Assembly: GCA_950295325.1 (NCBI GenBank)
Contig: OX485807.1
Coordinates: forward strand, 36,736,440 to 36,796,439
Reading direction: 5' to 3'
Source of the DNA: Polytrichum commune
Lineage: Eukaryota; Streptophyta; Polytrichopsida; Polytrichales; Polytrichaceae
Length of the DNA: 60,000 nucleotides
Shown here: positions 12,701 through 25,600 of the stretch, piece after piece
Layout of the letters: each line of letters begins with the position of its first letter
Position numbering within the stretch: the stretch's first letter is position 1
Translations under genes and position numbers: made by a program
Notes under the pieces: generated by a model
What the model saw: the letters and a program-made list of their open reading frames with translations, nothing else
The model's database searches: none
What the model was told of the DNA's origin: nothing

Positions 12701-15700
12701 CTAATAGCCTTAAAACAATCTTCTACAATACCATTCATGAGGATCCATTGCTCTAAATTTACAGAGAATAGACCAAGTCTTTTAACTACACAGGGCTGTT
12801 CAGCAGCAGAGTCAACATAACCACCTAAAGGTTTATAATACGAGCTGAGTAACCACATGTTCTGATCTCATAAATTCCAACAACTATAAACAACTCCTCA
12901 TAATTACAAAAAATAACCTTCATACACACCTTGGCGGCTTCAAAACGCCGACGTTGCAAAAAGGACAGCAATGATGGTAAATTTGATGAACTAGCTGCCA
13001 CTGCCTGCAAAATGGACAGATTTTCATGAAAATGGAAGATCACAAGTAGAATCAGACTATAGCAAGTTCGTATGTAGCAGAGCTCCAGATTTGTAAAAGA
13101 CTCCTTTCAATCATCAAAGTACACTATGCTGGATGCAAGAGGTGGCTATGAATGAGGCATTGAAATGCTCAGTCTACAAACCAATACTACTACAGAGGCA
13201 CCGAGGGAGACAAAATATTGATATTGATGAAGAGATGCCAAACAGGTTACAAGTCTTCAATTAGGCAACAATAGGTGTTTAAAACGATGAACCCCACATG
13301 CTAAAATATAAAGTATGTGATTGCGTACCATAAGATACTCTGAATATTTATGCATGAACCTCTCTATGTTACAAATATCTTGGTGCCACACATACATTTA
13401 CTGAAATGAACACACCCACCTCTAAATCCAGCCGCACGCGCCAAAGTAGGCCATGTACATGATCCAACACTAGGTCTGGGTTTACATATACCCAGCCTTC
13501 TCCATAAATGCTGGCTTCCGCATGTGTCAAAGTGCTTCTATCATTCTCTGGCCTTCTAGAAGATGTGGCAGAAAGAGGAGGGGCCCCCCTCAAGAGAAGG
13601 GGGAGCGGAGCTGATATAGGAACTTTGGGATCTGTCAAAATGTCATATAGTAGCACGACTTTTGAATCGGTCTGGTGAACCAGGAGCACATTATCAACAA
13701 CACTGATCGCCACATTGGGGGAATATATAGGCAGAGATCCCTGCAGAAAAATTAAAATTAAAAAAATCATAAAATGCACAAGTCATACCTAACAGCTAAT
13801 TAACTGTATTCTCAACTTTGACACGCTTCAGTATTACCTTGCTGTTCATCACAATTTGTGATGGAGAAAAACACTTCAAATCGGTTGGTCCAGTCAACTA
13901 AATGTTGAGATAGAACCCAGACATATCCCACCCCCCAACCCCTCTACTAAATGCTTACTTTTTACGTCAGGGTTGAGATGCCTATGTGAGTGTCACTAAG
14001 GAACTGCATAATTTAGAATGGCAAATGTTACAGACCTCTAGATGCAGGTTGAATGTCTCGAAGTAAGACGCAAGGTTACTACATGGAATGCAATAGAGAA
14101 GAAGCAGGGCCAGCCACATGCGCAGAAGTCCCTGAAAAGAACCAAAGTAGAGGTCTAGCCACAAACTTTGATTGGTATTTTCAGATGAAATGATTGAATG
14201 AAAGGTGAAAGGTAGTGAATTGATCTAACCTACAAAATTGCGGTTATACTTGAGCAGTATAGTTCATGTCCTGAACCAAAGTGGTCATATAGTATAAATA
14301 ATCTCATATAATTTGGTTGAAAGGGATCAAGCATTGAAGAGTACGCAATGCACCCTAGTTGAGAGATTTCAAAACAAATCCGGTGGGCAAAGGGAGACTG
14401 CTGCTTATATCCCACTCCTACGATAATGGTACCAGTCTAATAAAGACAAGAGGAGGAACTGATTGAACATGATCAATGATAAGTTACCTGAGGTACAACA
14501 GCATCTCTATAAAACCGATACATATGCAGTTGCAAAGCCACTCTGTCCACCTGCACACAATACAGTCTTCCATACCTGCTCCACACCTCATGACATGAAC
14601 AGCATGTCAGGCCACAAACAACTCACTCAAATCTTTGTGCTGATATTGAACTATGAAAATACTTGGAAAACATAACACTAGGATATAACCTGTCTCTGCT
14701 TAAAGGATCAAAACCCTTGCAACTGCCATGTGACTTAATCTCCTCGGAACCATTTTCTTCAAGGTAAGAATTACAAAATACTAGATACCATTATGGGCTG
14801 TCTTCAAGTAACAATACCAAAGTCATTATCAATACCCTTGCAGATATCAAGGTTCAATTTCTTCAAAATCACCTTCTACAAGAAATTTGAGTGAAAGATA
14901 GTCAAATGAGAACTCATGCTTAAAAGCACATACATAGTAGCGATACGAATATCCTCAGGAGCCAGCACAGGCTTGCGATTTGATTCAGACTTGGTCATGG
15001 TGACATCATACTTTGGCAATCTTACAATTCCCCCTGCAGCAAACTGAGTAACATAACAGTCACATTCATGTCACGGGCAATTCCTACTTGACCCCCTAAA
15101 TAACACACATCAAGAACTGTAATGCAGAGGTGATTACAAAGCATGTGAACAATCTAGATTCCTATAGATGATAATACTATTATTATCTTATTTTTGGGCC
15201 CAACTTGCATGGCTGGTCAGGACAGATTGCCATTGTAATACGTACAGGCTCACTTGTCCACACCAATTGAGAAGAATAACAAACTGCTCATTTACAGATA
15301 AAACAGATGCAGATACTTGACCTAAAGTGATGAGCAAATGTTGCAAGCCATAAATATAAAGACCCAGAGTGTGAGCAAAATCACGACAACGAACCTGATA
15401 ACCAGAGAGAGTCTTGCACTGCATTCCTGATGCAAGCAATACAAGGCGACTCTCATGTGTGTAAACATACCAGCTAACATTGCCCTTTTTGTGTTCCACC
15501 AGCTTCAACCCATTCCTCCCGGAATACAAAATGTACATCTCTAGCCCACTGGACCAATCCAAAACCCCAACCACATGATTATAACACTGAATTGGTGCTA
15601 CACAATAAGAGCCAAGGCAAGGCACATCCTGTTGCATTGGTAACCTATTTATTCATTTTCCAAAGTAGAGATAGCTAGTTTTTAACATTGTGGCACCTGG

Positions 15701-16270
15701 CAACCAAGAATATTACCTTGTCGTAACAAAGACAAGGTCACATGAAGGGCAGTCTGTCCAGAAAAAGCCTAGAATCCTGTCTGTGCCAGTCCTGCACTGC
15801 TGGCTAAACCCAGTACAATTCTCCTTGTTGATAAACTCTACTTCACGGTTGGTTCTCTGCACCGCCAGGATCTTGCCATCTAATGAGAATCGGACCCCTA
15901 AGATGGGGCCTTCCTTTATATTTGTCACACCAGGAGCCTCTGCAGGGGGATATTGATTTGTTGGCCATGAATACACCTGCGACACCAAATACATAGTAGC
16001 CATGGTCAGAAAACCCTAAAGAATCCATAAAGGCAGGACCATAATTGCCTGCGTTACATTACATTTGGAGCTGAAGTCAGCAGTGATCACCTTACTTGGA
16101 GCTGGCACAAGCAGTAGCTTGTTGCCATCATCATACATCACCCCTGCTGCTCCTGGAATATCACATCGTAAGGGCGGGTACTGAATGTAAGCATGTGACA
16201 TTGCACCACCCGAAGCTCCTAATCCCCTACCACCACCCCGAGAGCTTGAAGCACCTGGAGTCTTTCCCAT
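9730..16270 (-). CDS. RMC1: RMC1/Mic1 homologue, regulator of the MON1-CCZ1 complex (12 coding exons)
   Basis: RMC1 is a subunit of the MON1-CCZ1 exchange factor that activates Rab7 on late endosomes in animals; the same role in plants is inferred. Coding exons in transcript order: 16270-16058, 15976-15717, 15548-15395, 15043-14934, 14575-14488, 13740-13420, 13004-12930, 12661-12442, 12211-11983, 11650-11438, 10484-10196, 9912-9730. All introns are GT-AG, phases agree, and the sum is 785 codons (784 aa plus stop). The beta-propeller half includes VRFSLDGKILAVQRTNREVE and NVSWYVYTHESRLVLLASGM (residues about 100-195) and GSLPIYSPNVAISVVDNVLL (276 onward). Residues about 508-557 form an acidic, serine-rich linker. 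The C-terminal Mic1 domain (about 600-760) contains KLGMEMLRLLHAHSDYVKLL. The length is close to my recollection of plant homologues and longer than the animal protein. The ATG is the first in frame and precedes a glycine/serine-rich leader. Confidence 0.9.
10819..10843. repeat. Interstitial telomere-type repeat (CCCTAAA)n
   Basis: About 3.5 units of the Arabidopsis-type telomere repeat in RMC1 intron 10 (10485-11437). A short perfect hairpin (GGCAACCCTC and GAGGGTTGCC, about 10757-10780) lies just before it. Confidence 0.9.
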
Positions 16271-16611
16271 TCTCTGATTGCCTACATAGCCTGAGGCCGA
16301 TGACGAGCTTAGATAACTATTTATCCCTTCTTAGCCTGCACACATTACCAGTTACATCAGAACAATGCTGCACAAAAGATTTGAAACCGAAAAATCTTGA
16401 TTCAATTAATTACCAGGGCTTTCTTCAAAACGGAGTGTGCTCATTGCCAAAGAGGGCTCCAGATCACAAAGACTTACCGCGCCTCGAATGCAAGCTTTAA
16501 GAGCCAAAAATTCCTTTTCACACATCCCTCGCTCTACTGCTGGCACCTTGCTGGCCACGCACTGCCCATATGCTTGCATCTGCACCCCATTTCCCAATCT
16601 CAAAACTCCCA

Positions 16612-16643
16612 TCTCTCTCTCTCTCTCTCTCTCTCTCGCTCTC
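16612..16643. promoter_or_regulatory. CT/GA microsatellite upstream of RMC1
   Basis: A run of about 16 CT dinucleotides, read as GA on the RMC1 strand, lies about 340 bp upstream of the ATG. Such tracts are common in plant leaders and core promoters. A possible 3' splice site at 16336-16337 suggests a 5' untranslated intron, so the tract may be in the leader. No TATA box was identified. Confidence 0.45.
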
Positions 16644-17329
16644 TGCATTCCTCAAATCACATGGAAGAACATTCATATAAAATTCCTTGCAATGAGGTCT
16701 CCTCCTTGAATTCCTATACATAAACCCCCCAAAAAAATCCACACATCAATCCCAAACCCTTCCCTCTGGACTCTCACAGTCTCTCAGCAACCAATCGGTA
16801 CGCAAAACGCCCCAAATCAAAAACATCGTCACAATGTCCGTAGTAAAATTTAGTTTAACAACATTTACCAAGTTTTTCTCAACCACGATGCAAACACTCT
16901 TACAACACCTATACACTCCACTCTCCCCTAAATTTCGATCCGTACCCTAAAATGTCGTTCTCGACGCTCAATGCATCTTAGGGGGCGAGACACAAAACGG
17001 GAAAAAAATTGGAATTGAGGAGTGAGCGACAGTGAGAATTAAGGAGGAGGTTTGGTTACTTACAGCGGGAGAGCAGCGGACGAGGAGGTGCTTGAAGGGC
17101 GAGGGAGGGATGTGATCCTTGCCCGCCATAGCTGCCGCTGCGGCATTCAGAGCTTCGAGTACTTACAAATGCAATACCATTTCGATAACACACCCAGCAG
17201 ACTTGAGTCCCAAGTCTTGACGGGGTGCTTTCCATAAAGGACCAAGACCCCCCCCCCGCCTTCCTAGGGGCTCATGCGTTTGCGGGCTTAACAAGGGAGG
17301 CGGAGGGGGGGTCTTCGGTGGGAAGAATC

Positions 17330-17750
17330 AACCTTAAAGGACGTGGGCTCACAATATACGGCCATATACACAATTTATACAAGCTTCCCGAAGGTCATGA
17401 ATCATATTTTGTGTATCTATGTGTTTGAAATCTTCTCGTCTACGTTTATCTTATGTCAAGGAGAAAAAAAAAATATACTCATATTAGACATTGACAATCA
17501 AAATATAACGTGTGTACCTGCATCCGAGGGCAACCCAAGTTGCATGTTTGAACTTCAATCTTCGACAACATCAAAGTGTTTAACTTGTTCAAATAGTGCA
17601 CTTGAAGAATACGTTGATTTAAGAGAAAGGTCCATTTTGACGTGATAAGCTACATAAAATTACAAGTATGTAGTTCAAATACTCTTTTTTTTGCTTGGAA
17701 AGGCCCAATATGGGCTTCTTAGACGCTTGGGGGTTAAAGTACCTTGAAAT
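17330..17750. repeat. Dispersed repeat B, copy 1
   Basis: Diverged copy of 38712-39102. Shared blocks include CTTAAAGGAC, the stretch from GGCCATATACACAATTTA onward, TTTGAACTTCAATCTTCGAC, and GAAAGGCCCAATATGGGC near the end. Class unknown; no coding capacity seen. Confidence 0.65.
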
Positions 17751-18211
17751 AAATTACAAGGTCTTAAATGATTAAATTGAGGGTGTGTTTTCATTGAGAG
17801 CCAAAAAGGGAACATTGATGTGGGCACCTTACTATTGTAGTCGATTTATGGAGTCTTATTGTTGACGTGTCAACTTCCTAGTGGTTCATATGGGCATGGA
17901 TTATAAACCATATTCATTCATTCATTCATTCATTCATTCATACTTCTTTCTATTTACCCTTTGTCTTCTTGCCTACCACATGTCTACTTATGTGTCTTGA
18001 TAAGCAATCAATCCCACATTACAACCAACAACCGATTCCTAAACACCAATCACCTTGTACAAATTCTTCAAGTGGGTAGGTTTTAGGGGGTTTGTAATTT
18101 TAAATTTTTAGTTTCTTTTTGTAAATCCATGTAACTTAGTTATCCTTAGCTAAATGCTATCTCTAGCTTCGTAAGTCTAGTGCAGTAGCAAAATTTTAGT
18201 TAACTTAATAT

Positions 18212-18435
18212 AGCTACACTAAATTTGATATTTGTTGTCACTTACTGTTTGGAATTATGCAACGCTATAGTTGTTTACTGTACATCTTGTTTTTTACCAA
18301 CAAAAGTTGAATTGGTTGTTTGGACATTATAGAACATTAACATTGACTTGGTAATATATTACGCTAATAATAAAATGATATGGGAATGTGTAACTCCGAA
18401 TAGTAAGTGACACTAAATTTCATATTTAGTGTAGC
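18212..18435. mobile_element. Foldback MITE, family 3, copy 1
   Basis: The ends are inverted copies: the left begins AGCTACACTAAAT and continues GTCACTTACT, and the right is the same read on the other strand, ending ATTTAGTGTAGCT. It is about 220 bp with no coding capacity. Related copies lie at 19327 and 46341. Confidence 0.7.
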
Positions 18436-18755
18436 TCCTAATTGACAATGTAATTGGGCCCTCTTAAGGCAAAAGAGGTGGAAAGCTTATCCAGGAGTGT
18501 TGTTGTGATCTAAGAGGTAGCGTGTTAAAATTGTATTGGGAACTATATCCACATGTGGAAATTGTATCTTGCTAGGAATTGTTTGATAGTGATGTGATCA
18601 AAAGCTTCTAGATAATTTTTGGCATGTCAAGATGTTAAATTTTGCTTCCAATTGTATGAAATTTGTAATCTTTGAGTGACACCTAACAACTTTTCGTAAG
18701 GCAAGGACACCTATTGCGAACATTCTCAACATTTCATAGTACGTAAGGGTTTCAA

Positions 18756-19120
18756 ACAAGAAAACGGTAGAACCGCGATGCTTTGTCCTTTATTAACTAC
18801 AATTATAGTTGTCCACCTTGCTCATGCCAATCCATGGCTATTTACTATACCAACCCTTTCTTGGATTTTGTGCACCTTCTTCTCAAATGCAGGTCAACAA
18901 TTATAGTTCTATATATACATATATCTATATCTATATAGATATATAGATATACACATATACATATATAATTATAGTTAACATCCACATTAAATAAAGTGGA
19001 CCAAAAATAACAAGAACAAGTAACGTCCAAGTGTGAACGCACAGTGGTTAGGAAATTTGCTCTTAAAACAAAGAAGTTGATGCATAGCCTTTGTCCTACA
19101 GACATAGCCAACAAAATAAC
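18756..19120. repeat. Dispersed repeat A, copy 1
   Basis: Matches 37582-38010 in long blocks, such as AACAAGAAAACGGTAGAACC at the start and GGACCAAAAATAACAAGAAC later, separated by an unrelated AT-rich middle. Class unknown. The open frame on its minus strand is shared by both copies but resembles nothing I know. Confidence 0.75.
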
Positions 19121-19326
19121 AAATACATGAGCACATTAGCAAATCCATACAAACATAGAAGTTGATGATGGTATATTTGGACTCCACTCCACGTAAGTAC
19201 CTTATGAATTCTAGAAGTGAAACTCATAGATGATGTGGAAACTATCATAGGTCATAGTCCATAATATTGTGTGTACTCGCCTTATAATGTAAACACCATT
19301 TGAGCATTGAGATTCATCACAGTGAT

Positions 19327-19537
19327 GACTACACTATACATGATATTTAGTATCACCAATTATTTGGAGTTACAAAGTGCTACATCTTTTTACTATTGAT
19401 GTAATTTTTTAACAAGTAAAGTTATTGATTTTGCATAATGTCCAAACAACCTATTTGACATTTGTTGCTAAAATATGAGATATACATAAAATAGATACAA
19501 CATTGCGCAATTGCAAATAGTACGTGGTACTATAGGG
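19327..19537. mobile_element. Foldback MITE, family 3, copy 2 (diverged)
   Basis: Shares the family 3 interior with 46341-46557: TATTTGGAGTTAC, the block TTTTTACTATTGATGTA, and a GAGATATACA-type block. The right end is poorly preserved, so the limit is approximate. Confidence 0.6.
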
Positions 19538-22007
19538 GGCATTCACGGTTGGGGTACTACTTTTGGGTGTCTAACGGTTAAAGAACTAAATTGGATAACT
19601 TTACATAGTTGGTGTGCTTAGATTTGTATTGTGGAGCATATTTTGGATCATACCTACATTTAATATTCCATATTGAGTACACCGACAAAGTTAATTTACA
19701 AGGAATAGAGTTATCTAAGATATCATTTTGATTCCTTAACGTACATTCATGGGTGCTGTCAAAATTGTTAACCTTAGGATCAAGGAATGAGAAGGACAAC
19801 AAAAATTAATTGAAATGATCCCGAATTTTTTCCTCACAATTATCGTTCAATTGTGTACCAATAGAACTAAAAATGTATTGCATACCAATTATATAGCTTT
19901 ACATATGACACCAAACATGGCCAATAATACACAATAACATGGCTACATGAAAAAGGAACGTTTAGTATTAGAATTGGACATAAAAATATATATATGTATG
20001 GACACATGACACTTACACCAAGGTACTAGGATGGAAAACATGAAATAATTCACCTCCGATGTACACTTCAATAATGTAATTGCTATTGATGTGGCCCAAA
20101 CAAGTCATATGACCTCTTTACTAGTCCTATGACCTATCTACTCATTTCATAAAGGATTTATCTATTATATGGTGATTATTTAATATTAAATAATATACTT
20201 CTTGATAAGTCTTATGACCTATCTACTTATCTATTTAAAATTTATTGATCAAATAATAGTAAATCATAATGAACGTTGAGATCCAATGCGACATAGTCCT
20301 TAATTCTTTTGTCCCAAAAGAAGTACCCAAATTGTGAATGGCCCCTATATACAATATTTAGTGTAGTCCTCTCAATTTTCTTACCTTTTAAGGTCATGTT
20401 ATTGACCCAATCTATACAATCAATGAGTCTTAAACTCGAAGAACCAATATAGATCATCTATGACCTCACTTCAAGAATTCAAAATATATATTCTTGACTC
20501 CAAATAATAACAAACTCAAATGTCAGGTTCCTCGTTTGGATTTGCTAATGTGCTTCCCATGTGCTTAAGATGTGATTTAATTTTGTTTTCAACTCTAAGG
20601 TATGCGGTGTCATTCAATTACTTTTCTTAGCCATACCCCTATATATTGATTGATGTGTGGTTAGGTGAGGATCAAAGAACAAAACACCATAAAGGTACAT
20701 CCATTAAAGAGATTTGACTATGTCTTCACATTTTATTAACTACTTCATACATAATAGTGAACACAATTGGGAGGAGCTAATAATTAGTTAAGAAATCAAC
20801 AAACATGCACTTCTAGTAACTAACCATAACTAAATTAGGGGAGGTATGATTTTCAATCTGATTTTTTGTTGTTGTTGATGCCCCTCGTAGATTTGCTATC
20901 GGTAAAACTTGGAGAACACAAAACACAAACTGATTATCAACCACATGTATACCATGAGTGATTTATCAAATTTTTGTCATCAAACTCTACATATTTGTTG
21001 AAATCCAAAAAGTGCCCATAAAATTGCTGCACTCGCCCTTTACCGAGTCATCTCAAATTTCACTAAGTTAAACACCCTTGAACTTTGGAAAGGTTAAACT
21101 CACTGACCTAATAAGCCCACAGTTGCCAAGTCCAAAACTTGAGCTGGAAGAATTCACTTCAATGCCGAATCCTGTAGACAATGCCACATGGGAGCGCGCA
21201 TGCGACTTGGCTCTACAATTTCTTGCATGATCCAATACAGATATCATTCTTTAATCTTTATTTTCAGGTTGGCTGAAATTTGAATCATTTGGTGTCACTC
21301 TAGGCGCAGTCTTACTTACAAATGATTTCACTTGGCCCATTAGGAGCGCCAACAAAATTTGTGGCACCTCCTTGAATTTCAGAGCTTTTGCTTGGGAGAA
21401 GGAGGGTGGAGGCCCAACATAGGTATTGCATGTGCAATGGTAAGATGACTTAAACTTGCAAATCCTGTCCAATTTAAAGTTCAGTGCAATTTGAGGGCAA
21501 TTTGAGGGCAGTTTGAGTGGGTGGAAAGGTTATGAGCCCGGGATGTGCTGTTTAGAACAAGCCGGAGGCTCTTGAGAATGAGAAGATTGATTGAAGCAGG
21601 CGACATGGTTCTCATAATATTTTTTGGTTTTTTTGTTTTAAGGCGTGGATTGCATGTGGTTGGAGCTGATTAGGGTTGGTGGGGGAACTTGCAATACAGT
21701 TGTGGGTTTAGAATTTGGATTGATTCATATGAACCCTCTTGCATTACATTTCTTGCTGAATTTCCATGTCATCAATGCCAATAGCAGAGGTTCTTTTGGT
21801 CAAAACTCATCAGGGCATTGAGGGAACATGAATCCCCAACAATTTGGGGTAATGTGAATTCTGGCACGAGTTTTAGGTGTGCCCAGGTTATGTTGAATTT
21901 TTCAGAGTATTCCAAGGATTTGTTGATTGTGGGTTGTGGGTTTTAGCTCGTTAACAGGGTTTGGGTAATTTTTCTACCATCTATGCATCTTGTTTTGCAC
22001 AGCAAAC

Positions 22008-22286
22008 ATGCGATTGCATATATTTAGCCTGGAAATCAAAGGCTTTGCTCATGATCTTGAAATTCTGGGAATTTCTTTGGATGAAGTAGCAAGTGAACCG
22101 TGTACAATGCAATCAGCTGAGGAAGTTGTAATTGATGTACTTGCTCATATTTTTTGGGTGTCTGTTGTGATGATAGCTGTGATTTTTTTTATAATGCAAA
22201 TTTGCCCATCAAATTTTTGTCAACTGATACTGCCTTGTGATACTGCATTAGAGGCACTGATTTCTCAGGCAAAAATAGAAAAATAG
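22008..22286 (+). CDS. Small ORF upstream of the Mg-channel gene (92 aa), uncertain
   Basis: Starts MRLHIFSLEIKGFAHDLEIL and includes one hydrophobic stretch (HIFWVSVVMIAVIFFIMQI) that could span a membrane. It lies about 410 bp before the Mg-channel ATG, on the same strand, in what may be that gene's spliced 5' leader. I recognise no family. It could be a chance frame, an upstream ORF, or part of another transcript. Confidence 0.2.
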   Translation: MRLHIFSLEIKGFAHDLEILGISLDEVASEPCTMQSAEEVVIDVLAHIFWVSVVMIAVIFFIMQICPSNFCQLILPCDTALEALISQAKIEK

Positions 22287-22697
22287 GATGTTTGTCTGTT
22301 GAATAAGTAAATCTTTGGCTGTCGTTTTACCTAATTCCCGATTTTTTCTTATCTCTCCTTGTTTCCTTGTGTTGATGAAATTGATATCTTAAGTACACAT
22401 GCTATACAACGATTTCTTGATTGGGATGTAGTGGAAGGTATTGAAGCTCTTCATTGCAGATAGATTGTTGTGGATGATACTTGGTCAAGTGGCTTGCCCA
22501 CCATTTTGGCTATTGTTGTGTGTGTTTTGATTTGTTTTGTATTTGATTTAATTCTGTGGTTTACTGATTACCTTTATCTGCAAGTGTTGTTTGAATCTCG
22601 ATTCATACAAGGAATATATATTTTGTCTGGTATATGTGGATGAATTGAAACAAAATCTAAATCAATGTAGCAATGATGGTATTAGCAGGTTTGCAAT

Positions 22698-25600
22698 ATG
22701 ATGGGAAGACTTCATCTGCAGACTTTGCGAAGGATATCTTCCTCAAACTTACCACCTGAGTGCCTTGGGAATATACTTCGGAGTTTCTTGGTATCATCAT
22801 CATCATCATCATCTTCAAATTGCAGTTTGAGCACATTAGAGCAACCATTGCGTTGTTGGAATAACATTATTTTTTGCGAAGAGCGCGCAATACCCAAGGT
22901 TTCGGCACCATGGTATTTGCAGGGTGGCATTCATCATGGTAGGGATTTGACCATAGGTATCCGAACTCTGTGCACAGAAGGTGAAAGTAAGAAAGACAAA
23001 AAGACGGCGACAAGTGTTGAAGATGGTGAAAGTAACAAGAGCAAGAAGACAGCATCGAATGAGCCTCATAGACAACACCGATCCACCATGATTGATGGAG
23101 GGAAGAAATATAGCGTGGTCCAAATTGACAGTGATGGATCATGGTGCACGGTTGCTCGAAATGCCGCCGAGCTTGTGAGTACACAAAATCCATTTCTGTC
23201 TTCTTCTTTTCCACTACATTGATTCTGGTAAATAGTGTGGGCATACGTATAATGTCACTTTGTGCCCTGGGCAATCTTATAGTGTGGCTCACAAAATACA
23301 ACATCATGCAGGAAAATAGTGTGCAGGCCTAGGTGCACTTGCCATGCCATCGTCATATACCCACCTCTTCCTTCCCCTAGGTTGGAAGTCATTTAAATGC
23401 ACATTATTTTCAATCCAATAGAAATATTGTAATCTACAACATGGATCTTTGATGTTAAATATTGTGGTGTTGTAAATAACCCTCTTGTTGTGGTATTTAG
23501 GTTGTTGGAGCAGGCCATGTTTTTGTTATTAATAGTGTCTTCCTTTAACTTAACATGACTTTGGTCAGGAGTTGGTCGTTTTGCATACAAGACCTTCCAT
23601 GTTTGGTAAGTTTGTAGTGCATGCTTGGAGGTCGTGTGGGATGTTTGAACAAAGAACGATTCATTGAGGGTCAAACTCAATTTGGCATGCGAAGAGGTGT
23701 CAAAACGAGTTTGGCCCTCAATGAACCGCAATAGGCTGCTCTTCATTCAACTTCAAACACTACGTCCAAGCATGCATCACAAATGGAAAGAATTTTTGAT
23801 GTTGTATGCAAAGCAACCAATGGAAAATCATAGGGGACCAACTCCTGTTGGAAAGTCCCATTGAATTAAAAAGACAACTCTAATAAGTAGTGTGTTTCTC
23901 ACTTCATGTTACTATACTGGCCCTTTTCTGTACAGCTTTTCTTGGCTCTTTGGAGCACCTCTGAAGGCTACAAAAGTTGTCTCATTTCTAATGCTGGTGA
24001 TGTGCTGATCTGCCAAGAAATTGTTTTTGGCAGGGCATCCACCCCAGGGATGTTGATGTTCTAGCTACTGCAAATCCTTTCATATCGCAGAGATCTACTA
24101 TTGAGGTGCACAACAACAAAGTGAGTCAAAACCTGGAGATTCTCCTACCCAAGATCATGTTTGAGGCCATGTGTAGAAGATTGGTAATGCTACTAAAGCG
24201 ATTTAAATCGTTCTTTGGTTTACAAGTAAAAATGAATTTTGCTACCTTGTTGTATGATGAGGCAATGCCCTTGGGCATGCAGATCATGGTGCGCATGGAG
24301 AATGTAAGAGCCCTGTTGTGCAAAAACCACGTCTTACTCTTTGAAGCTCGCCGCCCTCGGTAGGTTCAAGTACCAACTACCCTATTTATCATGTTTAGCA
24401 TGGGTGGAAAATTAGTTTGGGTTAGTGATACGAAGCATGTGCATGCCATTTAAACTTAGTGCGGTGCACACTAGATACCATAGTCAGTATACTATTGTGA
24501 AGTAGATGCACAAGGGTGCAAAAGAGATTGACAAGTGCTTCAGTTTTCTACTTAATGCTAATTTTGTAATTTTGTTGGTATGGATGTTTGTTGTAAACAA
24601 TATACACTGTTCGCATATGGAGGTGATGTTTAATTGTACTATAGGGCATTCAAGCATCGAGCTGTTGTGAGTGCAGCCCCTTCCATTGCAAAGTCTCGAG
24701 AAAAAGCAGAAAAAAGGTTTCCTCTTTCTTTTCTTTTTTTTTAATAATTTCTAGAAATCCTTCTGATATTTCTGGTTTTGTTCTATTAGATCAAATCTTG
24801 CAGATCAACTGGATAAGAGAGTTTTCTTCTAACTCAACATGACTTTTGGTCTGGAGTTGGTTATTTTGCATTCAACACCTTCCATGTTTGGTAACTTTTT
24901 GGTGTCTGCTTGAAGGTAGTGTGGAAGTTTGAACAAAGAACATTTGACATCGGTTCATTGAAGGTCAGACTCATTTTGGAATGCCAGGAGGTTCTAAAAT
25001 GAGTTTGGCCCTCAACAATTCGAAATAGGATGCTCTTCACTCAAATTTAAACACTACTTCGGAGCATGCGCTGTAGGTGGAAAGAAATTATTAATATTGT
25101 ATGCAAAACAATCAATGAAAAATCATAGGAGACCAACTCCCAACAAAAAGTCCCATTTCAGTAAAAAATGAAGTCTAATCTCACTTGAAAATTTTTAATC
25201 CCGGAAAGCCAGATTGTTTGGAACTTCTCTGCTGCCACAGGTTGTTTGACCTTGCAATATTGTTGTCAACAAATGAGCAGGGCTCGGGAGCTGTTTGCAG
25301 TTTACATGTCACAACAAGCCCGCGAGCCAATCGACCACCCTCTCGATGCGATGCCGTTTCATTTGCGGATGTTGGAATGCATGCTTGATGACACGAGCTC
25401 CTTCTTCTACCAAAAAGCTGAAAGGTGATCCAATCATCACAAACTTCCAGAGGCGTACTTATCATGTAGAAACAATAAAATATTGAAGTGACATCATAAA
25501 TTCTTGATTAATGCATTTTTAATTGCACGATGTGTCTAGTTTCTTCTAATATATGCCACATTATTATGCTACTATGAAGCAAATTATGACATAAGAAGAA

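Larger units (their letters stand above)
17000..22000. other. Repeat-rich spacer between RMC1 and the Mg-channel gene
   Basis: No convincing protein-coding gene. It holds a C tract (17248-17257), an ATTC microsatellite (17912-17941), two dispersed repeats, two MITEs and an AT-rich palindrome (about 18908-18966), annotated separately where supported. The open frames here are short and show no family features. Confidence 0.55.

Noticed and set aside
13982-14164. Hydrophobic minus-strand frame between RMC1 exons 5 and 6
   Set aside because: Exon 5 (ending VVPQ) joins in phase directly to GSLPIYS, as in the family, so this stretch is intron.
15549-15637. Extension of RMC1 exon 3 upstream to MQQDVPCLGSYC
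   Set aside because: The in-phase acceptor at 15549-15550 gives VFVTTSGLEMY, which matches plant homologues. The longer version is out of phase with exon 2.
18908-18966. AT-rich palindrome as a possible replication origin or cruciform
   Set aside because: It is built of TATA/ATAT microsatellite steps, is absent from the other copy of repeat A, and has no further support.
22867-23307. 146-aa minus-strand frame over exon 1 of the Mg-channel gene
   Set aside because: It is antisense to a coding exon, has no domain features, and reads across the exon-intron boundary.
25185-25388. Plus-strand frame entering exon 5 of the Mg-channel gene from an upstream AG
   Set aside because: It is in the wrong frame for the CorA domain. 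Using the AG at 25279-25280 keeps the phase and gives the expected PFHLRMLE motif.
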